The notes beneath the pieces were generated by a model. It was not told the origin of the DNA, searched no databases, and was given only the letters and a program-made list of their open reading frames with translations. Source: Anthopleura xanthogrammica (lineage: Eukaryota; Cnidaria; Anthozoa; Actiniaria; Actiniidae). Taken from it: DNA of 64,000 nt. The position numbers were made by a program, and so were the translations under genes. The stretch spans positions 7,801,388-7,865,387 of the forward strand of contig OZ025219.1 in assembly GCA_964019055.1 (NCBI GenBank), given 5' to 3'. Positions 23,016 through 35,928 of this stretch are shown piece after piece. Within the stretch, counting starts at the first letter, position 1. Each line of letters starts with the position of its first letter.

Positions 23016-23392
23016 TCGACTGCCAATATGGCCGCCATTGACTTTCAAAAATAATAACCTAATCTCAAAAAATAAGCACTACCATCAGAAAGAGCAAGCA
23101 GAAATATGTATTTCTGGAAAGTTTCATTGCTATAAATTGAATTTCAGTGAGGCTATTTGGAATCCAAATTACAGAGATTTGTATGTGTTCAGTGATCTGT
23201 TTCCTCGCTAGCCTAGTTGTGTTTCACATTTTTAAAATTCTCATAACTTCTCAAGAATTTAATATTTTTGACTCAAACTTTCTAACTTTGTTGATGTCAT
23301 TCTAATCTATCATTTTAATGTAGTGGTCAACTAAAATATGAATTTAAAAAATTATGATTTGATAATGAAGTGGCGGCCATATTGGCATTCGG
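23016..23392. other. inverted pair of CCAATATGGCCGCC motifs
   Basis: TGCCAATATGGCCGCCA at about 23018 and its reverse complement TGGCGGCCATATTGGCA at about 23371 flank 350 bp of AT-rich sequence. It may be a decayed foldback element or paired YY1-type sites. Confidence 0.4.
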
Positions 23393-23413
23393 TCAGTACA
23401 CACAAAGAACACG

Positions 23414-23559
23414 AGATATCAGAGTTACACTCCATTGCCTTCAAACGATAGTTTCAGGTCGAGGCATTTGGGTCAACAATACAGTAAATGTATAGAAACT
23501 GACCCAAATGCCACAATTACAGCAATTGTTTGAAGACAATGGAGTATAACTCTGATATC
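23414..23559. mobile_element. MITE-like foldback element
   Basis: It begins GATATCAGAGTTACACTCCA and ends TGGAGTATAACTCTGATATC. The arms pair over about 60 bp, including CATTTGGGTC and its complement, around a short centre. Confidence 0.85.
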
Positions 23560-24055
23560 TGCTATTAAACATTAAGTAAATAAGGAGCGCACGCGTGAAA
23601 ATAGTTCAACAATCAGCAAAACCACGGATGGAATGTACAGCCCCAGATAAAACTCCATCTTCAACAATTGATATATAAAGATAAAGACTCTTATGTGGAT
23701 GACTTGTGCGTCAATTTGCCCTTCACCTTACGGCGAAATCTTCACCATACTATCTTACAAACCTATTATCTTATATTTCTCTAAGGGCACAAGACACATC
23801 GCAGGAGTCAAATTATTGCACTCCCTCTATCAACCCTTGTTAATTTTAGTCAAAATAAGCTGATTTAATTTTGCTTCGCCATAAAAAAAAACACCTAACC
23901 CGGATATTAAGAAATGTAGAACAAAAGTTAATGTAATATCCAATAGCAACCCCGCAGGGCAGGTTCTATAGTTATCTGAATTTTGATCATATTCTGATAT
24001 TCGTTTACCTTTCTTTTCCAAGTAGGTTTTAAGTTGTGGCTCCTCGTTCATATTT

Positions 24056-24236
24056 GATTGACAAAATGACAACTTTAGATAATTTGATTGTACTCAAAAT
24101 GCTATTTCACATCATGGCCAAGGAATTGGGATATTAATTCGACAAGATTGACAAAATGACAACTTTAGATAATTTGATTGTACTCAGAATGCTATTCCAT
24201 ATCATGGCCAAGGAATTGGGATATTAATTCGACAAG
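24056..24236. repeat. 90-bp tandem duplication
   Basis: GATTGACAAAATGACAACTT starts at 24056 and again at 24146. The two 90 bp units differ at only a few positions. Confidence 0.92.
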
Positions 24237-24339
24237 TCAGGCTGTTTTGGGGGTCCAATGCCGCCTAATTTCGACCATGCAATGATGCTTATTTTAGCTC
24301 AAATATTTCAATGTCTCCTTGAGTGTGATAAGTGACATG

Positions 24340-24440
24340 TGTCACGGTGGCGTACAGAATATCGTAGAGTTTCTTTCTTTCCGTATAAGGGTCGTGGGTT
24401 AAACCTTTAAACCACCATTTTTTGTATCACTTAAAACCGA
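24340..24440 (+). repeat. possible tRNA-derived SINE fragment
   Basis: GGGTCGTGGGTTAAACC resembles an RNA polymerase III B box, and GTGGCGTACAGA upstream is a poor A box. No copy or tail was matched elsewhere in the window. Confidence 0.25.
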
Positions 24441-24631
24441 CTTTGTTCGACGATTTTTGTTTTGCTCCCTTCGTGCAAATTAACATGTGCGTTGAGTGTT
24501 GTATGTAATATTGATGTTAGTAGTAGGGGGTGTGTGTGTAACTCGTCACGGAAAGTCCTCTATAAACCCTCAAGTTTCAACATTATTTTTAGTTGGGAGG
24601 CTACTAAACAGGAAATAAAAAAATACACAAG

Positions 24632-24880
24632 AAGTTAATGTCACAAATTCCAGCGAGAAAAAGTGTGCGGAATTATTTTGCATGCATTTTCCTGTAGTCT
24701 TCCAGTCATAATAATTTTGAAAGGCTTTGGTTATAAAAAAAATATTGATATCACAGGTAATTATGACGAAAGAAAAGTCACACTGAAATTCCATCGAGAA
24801 AAAGTGTGATTTCGTTTGCATTTTCCTGGAGTTTACCAGTAATTTTGACATGGGTTTGGAAACATAATATCTAATAGTGG
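24632..24880. repeat. ~145-bp diverged duplication
   Basis: AATTCCAGCGAGAAAAAGTG near 24637 and AATTCCATCGAGAAAAAGTG near 24786 are followed by matching TGCATTTTCCTG and CCAGT-AATTTTGA segments. Confidence 0.7.
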
Positions 24881-24899
24881 TACCAAGAATTACCTTCAA

Positions 24900-26800
24900 A
24901 TATTTAAGATATTTCCTTAAGTCTTTCTGCTGCACTCAGCTAACGACATTGGACCTCGGGCTTTCCTTCACTGCTCAGAAAGTAAAGTAATTGGCGATTT
25001 ATCATAAGAATGTTGACACGAGGTACTGGAGCGGCTAAGTGCCACACCAATCGAGATTCAAATGAACTGGTTAAAGATTCAGTGCAACCTTATCTAAAAC
25101 ATTTCGTCTCAGTTGATTTTCATTTTTTTCACTCGATAAATGTTGCTTCTCCAATCAGAGTTTTCGTTCGCGGATATTTCGACACAGCACGTTCTTTTTT
25201 TCGCTACGATATATCCCAATAAATAATATTTGAATTTTAACTAGAAATAAAGATAAAGTACTCAAGGGAATGTCATTATCGTACACGATTTAATACTCAT
25301 ATTAAATACGTCCGCTAATGACAAACATATACGTCATAACAGGCTAGAACCCAGGCTCCGTACTTATAAACGCGGTTCTGGTTAAAATGTTGAGATCAGT
25401 TGAAATTATTGAGAAATTATTGAGTCAAGAGTTTATCAAAATTGAATAGCGCTTTCCACGGATGACGTCACAATGATGCATTATGGGATTAAAATGCGGA
25501 CAAGCCAAGCCCAAAACACATGCTAATATTCTGCAACAATGTTTTCTTGTCTTGTTGTTTCTAATTCTGGTTCCCCTTATTACCCTTGATACACTTCTAG
25601 ATCTACAGAATCCTTTTCGTAGTTCCTTTTGTTAGCCTAATTAACACCATTATCTTGCGACTTCCAAAGGAGTAAAAACATTTGAATAAGAAAAATAATT
25701 CTCAGAGGATTCTAGTGGAAGTGATATCAAGACGTAATAAGGGGAATGGAGAATTCGAGGAAAAACCATGGTTTTTCGACTGATATTGATCTTTAGTTCT
25801 ATACCGAAGCCTTTTTTTTTACAATGTGTTTGTCCGCATTTCGATCCCACAAGGCTTTGCGATATATCTATTTTTAGTAACCGTAGAAAATGCTATTCTG
25901 CTTTCTCAAAAAGGATATATTATATTGGCTTTTGTTCTTAAATTTAAATAATAGTAGGTGTTGTACGCGATTTAAGGGGATTAAAACGCCCTTGTGTGTA
26001 TGTCTGGAATGAAGGCTCACATCACAAGATATGAACGAGTGTTTTCTGTTTTTTCTTGAGTGTTTTATGACTCGTAAAGTGTTTACCGAAAGAAATAAGA
26101 GGCGCCTCTTGATATTTCTTGACGATTTCTCAAATCTAAAATCCCCAGAACGTGTCAGGTTGAGCGATCAATCTCTGGTTCCTAATAAAGACAGATGTTT
26201 CACGTTTTCGACCAATCACAAGTCGAGTTCGCCTCGTGTATTAAAATTTATACATTTATAATATTTTTGTAGGTGATATTTTGTCCAAAGTCTATTGTTA
26301 AAAATTTTTCTTTCTATTGTCCACTGCAACTGGATTGACAGAGAATGACTTCAATGTCCAGACTGATGTAATTGCTAAATCCTAATACTATTAATCATTA
26401 TTCATTTATATAAGAAATTGGTTTTGATGGTGTTACATTATGGCATCCCAATTTTTTTTTTGATATTTAGTATTTTGGAGAAGTATTAAGAAATTAATTG
26501 AAATTTTTTTGATTTTTGCATGCAGAAATTTTGGTTCATGTAATTAAACGTAAAATCTATATTACTGTTGCTATTTAGAGCTTTCTAATTGATACAAGAA
26601 ACAAGAACATTTTGCCGTTAGCTATGTACATGCCGCGCGTCAACACGACGACTTTAAATTATTGAAGTTATGGTCAATATTAGAAGTAGAAGGTGCTTAG
26701 AAAAACAGAAATGAAATTTAAAATGAAGTGAATTCTGATTGGATTTAGTAGATTAATCTTAAAAGATGGAAAGGTTATAACTACTCAAAAAGTGGGAAAT
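24900..26800. other. unique AT-rich sequence, no gene seen
   Basis: Short open frames of 66-76 residues occur (25010-25222, 25650-25850, 26031-26261), but none has recognisable domains or splice context. Confidence 0.45.
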
Positions 26801-26839
26801 GAGAGAAAAAGGTAGCGAGAGAAATATAATGAGAGAAAA

Positions 26840-27200
<361 letters not shown>

Positions 27201-27249
27201 GGAAAGACAGGAAAAATGGATAGTTTCGATGTCATTTCGATGGCAGACA

Positions 27250-28125
27250 GCTAGAAAAACATGCGATCCCACATTTTTTCACCCATTTCTCTGATATTAT
27301 AATCTCTGTTTTCATAAAAAGGTTCAAGTTTATATACATTACATATACATTTGCAAGTCACCAGTCAAGGTGTCTAGATTTTCATCTAAATACTAACTAA
27401 AATTAATCATAATGCATCGGTATAAAGTACAGCAAGACCATTCCTGACATTACCAACAGCTGACATGCCATGGCCACCTAGCCTGGTGAAAAAAATTCCA
27501 TTTCCAAAATTCTCAAATTTTTTTCGATTTTCAGTTTTCGTGTTTTTATATCTATACTTGTCTATCTATCGCATTTCTTACAGCAACAAAAATTGCTATA
27601 TCTAGTATAGAAATTTAAACTGAAAATAAGAAAAGAGAATGAGAAGGAAGTTTGAATAATCTTACTACTTACATTTCTATGCTGTGTGCTATCTCAGCTG
27701 CTTAGTAGAACGATAAAGGCGTTTACGACGTTAGTAAAATCAAATTGAACATGTCAGCCAACTATATGTATACTTCTAGTTCTATTGCTTCGTATATTAG
27801 TTCAATTTGCTTCCGTAAACGTGTTGTACTCGACAATATCTGTCGTATTCAACCGCAAAACCAATCATAGATCGATAGAAAAGAAAATACAGGGGGCTGA
27901 ATGTTTTTATAAGGCATACATGTCCGTGACAGTTGTCAAGTGGGCCCCGGATGTAAATAAGACGTTTGAAATGAAATAGCATATTGGGCAGCTTATAGTT
28001 GAGTAAAAAAGAAACTCCTTATCGTAGCTGTCATCATATTAATCGAACAAAATGTGGAATATATTGGTTTGAAAATTTTCGTTGAAGATAATTATGTTAT
28101 GTTTGATTTTGAAGATTTAGAAATT
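27250..28125. other. unique AT-rich sequence, no gene seen
   Basis: No repeat, RNA gene or supported exon was found. Confidence 0.4.
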
Positions 28126-28129
28126 GTTA

Positions 28130-28410
28130 TTGAAAAGAAAGGAAAAGAAATGGAAAGTGGAAAGGAAAGGAAATGAAATGAAAGGAATTGAAAGAAAAGA
28201 AAAGAAAGTGGAAAGAAAAGAAAAGGAAGGGAAAAGATACTGGGAAATAGAGGATCAGGAAAAATGGAAAACAAAAGCACAAAGAGGAACACATAAAAAA
28301 GGAAAGGAAAAAAGAAAGAAAGAAAAGAAAAAGAAAAAGAAAACAAGATAAGGAAAATAAAATGAATGAAATGGAGGAGAAGAAAAAGAGAAATGAAAAA
28401 AAAGAAGAAA
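28130..28410. repeat. purine-rich imperfect GGAAA tract
   Basis: GGAAA/GAAA/GGAAT units make an almost all-purine strand. Lys/Glu-rich frames on plus and Phe/Ser-rich frames on minus are repeat translations. Confidence 0.85.
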
Positions 28411-29052
28411 ATAATATATAAAGATTGATAGCGTGTTTAACGAATAACATCCACCATTAAACTTGTCCCAATTTCATTAGAAAATAATTTCTGTTCCTAG
28501 ATTAAATTTCCTTTTAAAGTACTCTTCCGCAAAAAAGCTAAAAAAAATTTGCTCTCCTACCTTCAATTCGCTCTAGTAAAACCGTCCACATTTCCTATAC
28601 CAACTGGAACATAATTCCGGCTATACTCGAGCGGTTAAACTAGGCCTCCCCGATGGTTAGCTAGACGTACATGTAATGATAGATAAAAACGCAGAGAACT
28701 GATATACAAATTTACTGGGATGTAAGATACGTAATTCAAATATTGATTTTACGCAACAAATAAAGTGGTGTCGTAATCACACATTCTTCCCGTCAAAGAT
28801 AGATTGGTATGTTTGAATGTTTTAGAACAATTCTGGACACTCCATTAATTCATTTCCTTGATTTTATTGATTTTAATAGAATTGTGCAAAATATATGGGG
28901 TATCGAAAATTAACTTGAAAATAAACAAAAATCTTTTTGGCTGAAAGTATTAAAATGATTCTTGTGATAATTAATCATGCGCACTTTAGGGTATTTAAAA
29001 ATTGATGCTTTTTTTCTTGGTAATTTAATGATTCTTGGTATAAACCCTTTTA

Positions 29053-29226
29053 ACTTGGGCGTAATGTTTTCCCATTACCGACCACGAGTCATTCCCTAGA
29101 GTATCATTTCTTTGTTTAACGGTTGCGCATGAGAAGACACATGAATATGGATATATACAACTCAAACAAAGAATCGTATTATCGAGGGAATGGCACGTCT
29201 GGAAGGGAAAACATTACGCCCAAGGT
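29053..29226. mobile_element. MITE-like foldback element, family A (best copy)
   Basis: The left ACTTGGGCGTAATGTTTTCC pairs with the right GGAAAACATTACGCCCAAGG. The arms continue through TCATTCCCT and AGGGAATG and then AACAAAGAA-type sequence. It is about 174 bp, non-coding, and related to copies near 1.1, 15.2 and 20.5 kb. Confidence 0.85.
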
Positions 29227-29457
29227 AAAGAGATCTATTCATAATTTATGTTACTAAAATCTAGCGAGGATATGTCGATTAATGATTGATGATATTACAA
29301 TGTTGAAGCTATATTTACTATATTCTAACGAATATTCACTTAGTAGTGGTTTAAAGAGTAATGTTATAATGGTGGCCTCAAGAAATGTAGGCTTGCAGCG
29401 AAAATGTCTAAATCTTTTTTTGGCGGGAAATGATCACGTGAGCGAGTAATGGATAAA

Positions 29458-29795
29458 TGGATGGATGGATGGATGGATGGATGGATGGCTGAATTGAACG
29501 GACGAATGGATGGATGGATGGATGGATGGATGGATGGATGGATGGATGGATGGATGGATGGATGGATGGATGGATGGATGGATGGATGGATGGATGGATG
29601 GATGGATGGATGGATGGATGGATGGATGGATGGATGGATGGATGGATGGATGGATGGATGGATGGATGGATGGATGGATGGATGGATGGATGGATGGATG
29701 GATGGATGGATGGATGGATGGATGGATGGATGGATGGATGGATGGATGGATGGATGGATGGATGGATGGATGGATGGATGGATGGATGGATGGAA
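29458..29795. repeat. long pure (GGAT)n array
   Basis: After a short interrupted start, 29509-29793 is an uninterrupted GGAT array of about 71 units. All Met-Asp-Gly-Trp and Ile-His-Pro-Ser frames arise from it. Confidence 0.98.
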
Positions 29796-29874
29796 TGAGT
29801 TTGTGAAAGGAATGTATAGTTTGGATTGTTAGAATGAATGGAATGGATAGATGTATCAACGTAGTGGTGTAGTG

Positions 29875-30030
29875 TGGGGTGGATGGATGGATGGATAAAA
29901 TGGAATGGACAAACGGGCGGACAGACAGACAGACAGACAGAAAGACAGGAAGACAGAAAGACAGAAAGACAAACAGAAGGACGGAAGGAAGTAAAGGATC
30001 GGATAGAATGGAATGGGATGGATGAGTGGA
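29875..30030. repeat. degenerate GGAT/GACA/GAAG tetranucleotide tract
   Basis: GGAT units give way to a GACA block (29922-29940) and then GACAGAAA/GGAAG variants. It probably has a common origin with the adjacent pure array. Confidence 0.85.
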
Positions 30031-30179
30031 TGACAAAATGCCAATCATTTCAATCATATTTGTACACGTTTCTCTCCTCATCCAATCATTCCTTCATACC
30101 GATAATCAGTTTCATTACACGTAATCTAGTTACGCGTACCAAAAATGGCTGCAATCAAAATCAAATCACTCATTCTTAA

Positions 30180-31900
30180 TAATAACATCAATCCATAATA
30201 CACTAACAAAGTCACCTTACAATAACCACTCTTTAACGATCGTCATTAAAGACAACTAATGGACTATCAAACCGCCTCGCTTTTATCTCTGAGCTCCATT
30301 GGAATTTTTTAATCTAGAACGAATTACAAAATTACCTTAATAGATATCAAGTTGAAACCAAACACACCTGAAAACGAGATCTAAGAGATTGAAGAACTAA
30401 TTCCTCTTGGCGTAATTCCTAATCCCGTGAGCTTAAGCAACGAACGCAACCATGTTCTACTGTGACTATCGTTATGATCAATGAGACACCAATACGAATG
30501 TATTAGTAGCTGCAGAGCTTTTTCAGTTGTTTTAATGAATGGACGTTTTATTTGCGAACTAGTCCTGTGTCCAGACATGGTGTCTTTAATTTAGCGGACA
30601 CGACAAAGGGATTTTCTTAATGACATTTAGAATCCGCTGTTATCGATGCAATTAAAACGTACTTTTAGTATTTTTTGTTAATATCCTATGAATCTACGTC
30701 AGTTATTTGACGAAACGTGACAGAAGGCCGGACGAAATTAGATGATTTTGCGCGCCTTAACATTTTCATGCTGGACTAAAAAAATGGCAAGTAAATAGAA
30801 AGAATTTCTAAGGCTTTAGACCTAAATGTGTGGTGTATGAAAAAGGATAAATTAAAAAAATGAAAAACAATTAAAATTTTTAGAAATATAGATTCGAATG
30901 AATGACAAACTGTACTGACAATATTGCCTTACTTATAGTTAGTTCAAATTCTTAATATTTCCTTGTGTTTCTCTATCTGTAGTAAGCTTGGAGTTAAGAT
31001 ATAGTAAGTGGCTCGAGATCTACGGTATTAAAAAAAGGACTCAAAAAAAAAAAAAAAGTCTGACAACACAATTATATACGTCTAAAACTTGCTTTTCGTC
31101 TACTCCGTAGCATCACTGGTTTTAAAGCTCGCTGGCCTTACAATAGGGGGCATGTTTCATTGACTACGTTGCACGGATAGTTTGCGCTGCTTGACGCTAT
31201 CCTTTTTGTGAAAAATTTTTCGTAACACGAACAAAATTTTTCTTAAAAAAACTGGTTTGAATTTCTGCACCTTATGGCCGGAACAACTGCTCAGTGAATT
31301 TTTCCGCAGTAAAATAGAAATGAACTATCAAACGCGATATTTATTGCAGCATGATCTATTGCATACATTGTATATTTCAAAATGGCAGTGCGCGCGCGGC
31401 TCTATAGCTATCCCTTTGTGTGCGCGTACGAGTGTCTAAGGCGACCTTGAGCAATATTGGAAGCGGATCTTTAGATATATCGCTACTAGGAATCGACGGT
31501 ACAATGAACAGAATGAGATATTGGTCACAAATTATGCATTTCTTTTCTAACTAGCCCGGAACTAGGGGTTCAACAAACGACAAAGGCGGCACATTTTTGT
31601 AGAAAACTCGCACAAAAAGAGAAACGGTTTTATTCAACCACGCGCTCTTAATACACTAACTCTGCATCATGTTAGTTGAACCGAAATTCTCTGCAAAACT
31701 CTTTGTAATAATACTGTAGATTAGCTTTAAGAAGATTGAGGGCTTACCTTCTCTTTAAACCTTGCTTAGCTCAACTGACCGAGGGCATAGGAATATAACT
31801 TAATATATCGAACTATAATTTCATAGCCATCACATATACGTTTGATAGACGAGTCGAGATAGCACTAGATTGCTTGTCATTTACCTATCTCAAAGATATA
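30180..31900. other. unique AT-rich sequence, no gene seen
   Basis: No supported exon, RNA gene or clear repeat. GC-richer GTGCGCGCGCGGC near 31389 stands out only by composition. Confidence 0.4.
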
Positions 31901-32150
31901 ACGAGACCAGTCTTCTATAAACAACCTTAGTAGTTAGTTATATAGCTTGATTAATAAAACGCTTGGTATAGTCACCGAGGTTAATAAAATAGTCGTTAGC
32001 TATTGGATATTATAACCTCAATACGTCATGATAATATGAGATTGGCCGTGACTTTAGATATCTCACTGATGTCTCAAGGGCGGTCATTTCGTCTATAAAC
32101 AACCTTCATAGATATGTTGATAGCTTGATTAAATAACTTAAAATCCATTC
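31830..32150. repeat. ~178-bp diverged duplication
   Basis: TCTATAAACAACCTT at 31914 and 32092 are each followed by TATAGCTTGATTAA/GATAGCTTGATTAA and preceded by related TATCTCA-type sequence. Confidence 0.55.
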
Positions 32151-32366
32151 ATTTTTGTAGACTATTTTGGTTAAGTTTTAGGAGCTTTTGGTTTTAAATC
32201 CAACCATGTTTTCTACGTTAATTCATTGTTTGATAAATGACTCTATAGTGTCTATTATTTACTCGAGATTTAAAAGCATATTTCGAGCTTAATGGAGCAA
32301 CGATCATGAATTAAAGCAAGTGGTTGAAATGGATTCCGATTCATTACGTTAAAAAAAAATCTCATT

Positions 32367-32581
32367 CAGGGCTTCAAGTGTCCCTATATTTCCTATATTT
32401 TATTTTCTAAGTTCCCTATGTTCCCCCATATAGTTCTTAAATGTCCTATAATTCCTATAATTTTATTCAGAAAAGAAAAGGAAAAAAATCAATATCAAGC
32501 TCATAAACTTTGGTACCGCTGGAAGGAAAATAAAAATCAACTTAAAAAAATATAGGAAATATAGGGACACTTGGAGCCCTG
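32367..32581. mobile_element. MITE with ~35-bp terminal inverted repeats
   Basis: It starts CAGGGCTTCAAGTGTCCCTA and ends TAGGGACACTTGGAGCCCTG. The arms continue through TATTTCCTATATTTT. CAGGG ends suggest a hAT-type element. The flanks do not show a clear exact target duplication. Confidence 0.85.
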
Positions 32582-32836
32582 CTAACTCAAAACGCACTAA
32601 AAACTTTGGTCCTTCAAAAAGCAGAGTGGAAACACTATATGTCCATAAAATAGTAATACACTGTTTACACAGTACTAAAGTGATCTTAAGAACTGTGAAC
32701 CAAAGTTGTATAAATAGTGATTAACAGTCAAAGTAAAACAAAAGAAAACAGTGGAATTAGTGTCTACTGTCTAATGTTTCGTGTCGCACGACACACGAAA
32801 TCAAAACAGGTATTAGATTTAAAATCTTAAATTTTG

Positions 32837-33054
32837 AATACTCCCGTTTCGAGTTCTCTTTTACGCTGTGTTAGCCTCAATTGTGCGTAAATTATGCAGA
32901 AATTTAGATAAAACTCGTGAAATTTCAAAGTATTTTTATTGTCTTCTTTACACACAGATCTCTTGAATTTCCACGGGCTGTTACTGAATAAAAGAATATA
33001 TTACACGGTTTTGAGGCTAACACAGCGTAAAAGAGAACTCGAAACTGGAGTATT
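32837..33054. mobile_element. MITE with ~44-bp terminal inverted repeats
   Basis: The left AATACTCCCGTTTCGAGTTC and the right, reverse-complemented, AATACTCCAGTTTCGAGTTC continue identically through TCTTTTACGCTGTGTTAGCC. It has a 130 bp AT-rich interior and no open frame. Confidence 0.9.
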
Positions 33055-33196
33055 GGCATAAGATTTGAAATCCTGTAAACCAAGTAGAAATATAATAGGC
33101 GTAATTCTGTGTTGAAGAGTTTGGAGTTTCAAAGTCAGTAGTATATAATGAAAGGCCCTTCGTCAAATCTGTTATTTTTAGGCTCTATTTCTGAAC

Positions 33197-33206
33197 GCGC
33201 ATGCGC
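33197..33206. promoter_or_regulatory. consensus NRF1-type palindrome
   Basis: GCGCATGCGC is a perfect match to the NRF1 binding consensus. No gene start could be attached to it, so it may be coincidental. Confidence 0.35.
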
Positions 33207-33424
33207 AGTGAAATCCCGATAGCTTCTCCAAGGAAGTGATTGACGCCAATAGAGATCATTCTTGATTGCACAATAATCAATCAAGTGCTCAGTGTTTAAT
33301 CAAATATTGGGTTCGTTAAACACAAATTGACATTATTTTTAGTTTACAAGTTGAATTTTTTGGTGTCATACGATTGAAGCAAAATGTATGAAACACTTTA
33401 CTCTCTGAACGAAAAAATAAAAAA

Positions 33425-33830
33425 TCTCTGAATAAAGGTTCCATGACGTACGTACTGAACTAAAACGATTCGAATGAGGATCAGAGGATCTCCTCGCTGA
33501 GTCAAGAGCTTGCGCTATTAAAATGACGAAGATGTAAATACATAAAACGTGCTACTACAAAAAAACAAAAAAACCTTTGAATAAAGATTTCATGACTACA
33601 AAAACGAACTTAATGAGGATTTCCGAGTCAAGAGCATTCACTTACAAACACGAACTGACGCATAAAATATTTTACATTCAACGGCAAAAAAATTACCTCG
33701 TGAGCTCTGAATAAAGATTTTGTGATCTATTTATCTATATAGCCGTGTGCCTCCATCAAAAAAAAAATAAGGTGAAAGTCTTTAAAAAAGAACCTCTGAA
33801 CTCGAAAGATGTTGTGACTATCTATACTAA
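33425..33830. repeat. degenerate tandem repeat, about four copies
   Basis: CTCTGAATAAAG-type motifs at 33425, 33574, 33705 and 33793 are each followed by a (T/G)TGAC/TGTGA motif. Spacing falls from about 150 to 90 bp. Confidence 0.5.
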
Positions 33831-34088
33831 CTGCAGCTAGCGCCGTGTGCCTCTCTCTATCAACAACAAAAAAGCTGAAAGTAATTATAGACGATAAGAT
33901 ACGTTCATCAGCGGGGAACAAAAAAGCGTGCAATCAAAAATAGATCTAAAAAAATCAAAAGGAAAGAGGATATTCATTATTTATCAATAGGAACACTTTT
34001 TCTTCAAGAAAACGTTAAGTGGAAATTATAATAGCACATAGCAATGATAGACCGCGGTGATAGTTGGTGTGGTCAGCGGTAATTCACG

Positions 34089-34100
34089 GAAGCCGCCATC
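34089..34100 (-). promoter_or_regulatory. perfect TISU/YY1-type motif
   Basis: The minus strand reads CAAGATGGCGGC, a full match to the TISU consensus SAASATGGCGGC. The frame from this ATG closes after eight codons, so translation is unlikely unless spliced. A YY1 site is the simpler reading. Confidence 0.35.
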
Positions 34101-34344
34101 TTGTCTATGCACGGTTTATCCCGTTTATGGCAAACGTTTTAAAAAAATCAGTTCACCAGAGAACATTTATGAAAAGGAATGACAAACCTCTCTAGCTAGT
34201 AGATAAATTGAAGAAATTTGTCTTTGGTGAGACGGTTTGAAAAAGGTAAGCAGGAAACGATGAAAACGTGGTCGTGTCTGCCGTTTGAGGGAAGAAAATC
34301 TTTATTTAAGAATATACACAATGTGCTATTGCTAAACAAAAAAA

Positions 34345-34560
34345 TTTTAATTTAGGCCTTTCTATATCGAATTAGAATTTAAAAGTTGATTTTTACGGAG
34401 GGAGGAAAACCGGAGAACTAGTAGAAAAACCTTCGAAGCAGAGGAGAGATACGACAACCCACACGATACTGATCATGACCCATACGAAACTTTGAAACTC
34501 ACACGGCCTGACGGGAATCGCGAACCCCGGTCGCATTGGTGAGAGGCGAGCGCTTAATTA
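34345..34560 (-). repeat. tRNA-derived SINE, family S1
   Basis: Read on the minus strand, GCGCTCGCCTCTCACCAATG leads to a B-box-like GGGGTTCGCGATTCCC and then a tail with CTCCGGTTTTCCTCCCTCCG and CAACTTTTAAATTCTAATTC. The head and tail match the SINE at 47388-47541. Confidence 0.75.
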
Positions 34561-34599
34561 AAATGTTATTTCAAAAATACTTGAACACCACCCACTAGC

Positions 34600-35560
34600 C
34601 ATTAGTAACAGAGAAATCCTTCAAGAGTGACTTACTATAGTTTAATTTTAGTTCTAACATATATTTTCCGTCTGAGATTTTATAACTGATATTTTTTAAA
34701 AAGTCTAAAAAAAGCTCAATATTTTGTAAGTTTCTGAGATGTTAATAATAAAAGCTATGATATCATTCTGAATAAAAGTTATTCAGTTAATTTCTATACT
34801 ACTCTGACATAATTGAATAGGCAATGTACATCAAAGCTCACAAAGCACTCTGGGAAACTGAGTCCTGAAAAATGGAACAGGGAAAATTAATAGAAATTGC
34901 TCTGTTATTTTCGTCTGTTGAAATACTAACATTTTCATATAGAAAATGTCGAAGGAAACATTGTCAGATGATTTTTTAGAGCAGCCGAAAAAGCGTAAGG
35001 ACTCAGTTTCTCAACATGCTTGGTGTTAGAAATTAGAGCTTATGCTCATTTGCTATTAATGTAATTGAAGATACCTGTTTGCAGAGCTCTGATGATGTTG
35101 GTCAAGAGGTTATATTACTCTCAGCGATGCACCGCTAATGAAAAACAAAACATAATTAGGTCAAAATCTTCCACTTTTTCAGTTTCATCTTTTTTCTTTT
35201 TTCATAGTTTATAGCTATTTTTTTCTTTTCATTTCTCTTGCTTCTTTTTCACCTTTCCATTCATTTCTCTTCCTTTCCTTTCCTCCTCTCTTTCGTCTCT
35301 GTCGATGGCTATCAGAGGATTACCAACAGTAAATGCTATCTGTAAATATTTTATTATTTCTCTAAGGGTGTCCAGTATGTTTACAGCAATACAGGGAGAT
35401 CATTAACACGCCCGACACAAATACGACACACTCCAAAGCTCATTAGCTGTATGGCGTAATCAACATTAAATGACCCCTCGTTAGTAGGATTACAGCTTTC
35501 AGCACCTGAATCCAGCGAATCATTCATATCGTCTGAGCCTAGCTTTATTTAAAGTACTAA
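34600..35560. other. unique AT-rich sequence, no gene seen
   Basis: A CT-rich stretch near 35180-35300 is the only compositional feature. Confidence 0.4.
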
Positions 35561-35752
35561 CGTTTTTGCTAAAAACAAAGAAATTTTATGTTTTGCTTTT
35601 TCTTTTTTACTTTTCCTCGTTCGTTCGCTCGTTTGTTCGTTCTTTCTTTCCCTCTTTCATAGCAATGCCTATATGGTCGTATTTCTTTATAGGTCTTTTT
35701 TTCTTTCTTTCATTCTTTCCTTCATTCGTACTTTTTCATTTTTTCTTCTCTC

Positions 35753-35928
35753 TCTCTGTCTCTGTCTCTGTCTCTGTCTCTGTCTCTGTCTCTGTCTCTG
35801 TCTCTGTCTCTGTCTCTGTCTCTGTCTCTGTCTCTGTCTCTGTCTCTGTCTCTGTCTCTGTCTCTGTCTCTGTCTCTGTCTCTGTCTCTGTCTCTGTCTC
35901 TGTCTCTGTCTCTGTCTCTGTCTCTCTC
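35753..35928. repeat. pure (TCTGTC)n hexanucleotide array
   Basis: About 28 uninterrupted units of TCTGTC/CTCTGT. Ser-Val and Leu-Cys frames across it are repeat translations. Confidence 0.97.

Noticed and set aside
22924..23211. 95-residue plus-strand open frame
   Set aside because: No recognised domain, AT-rich chance composition, and it overlaps the inverted CCAATATGGCCGCC pair.
29434..30081. Long open frames of Ser-Ile-His-Pro and Met-Asp-Gly-Trp repeats
   Set aside because: They exist because GGAT and its complement contain no stop in any frame; no non-repeat domain is attached. The same applies to 62660-63456 and 1447-1803.
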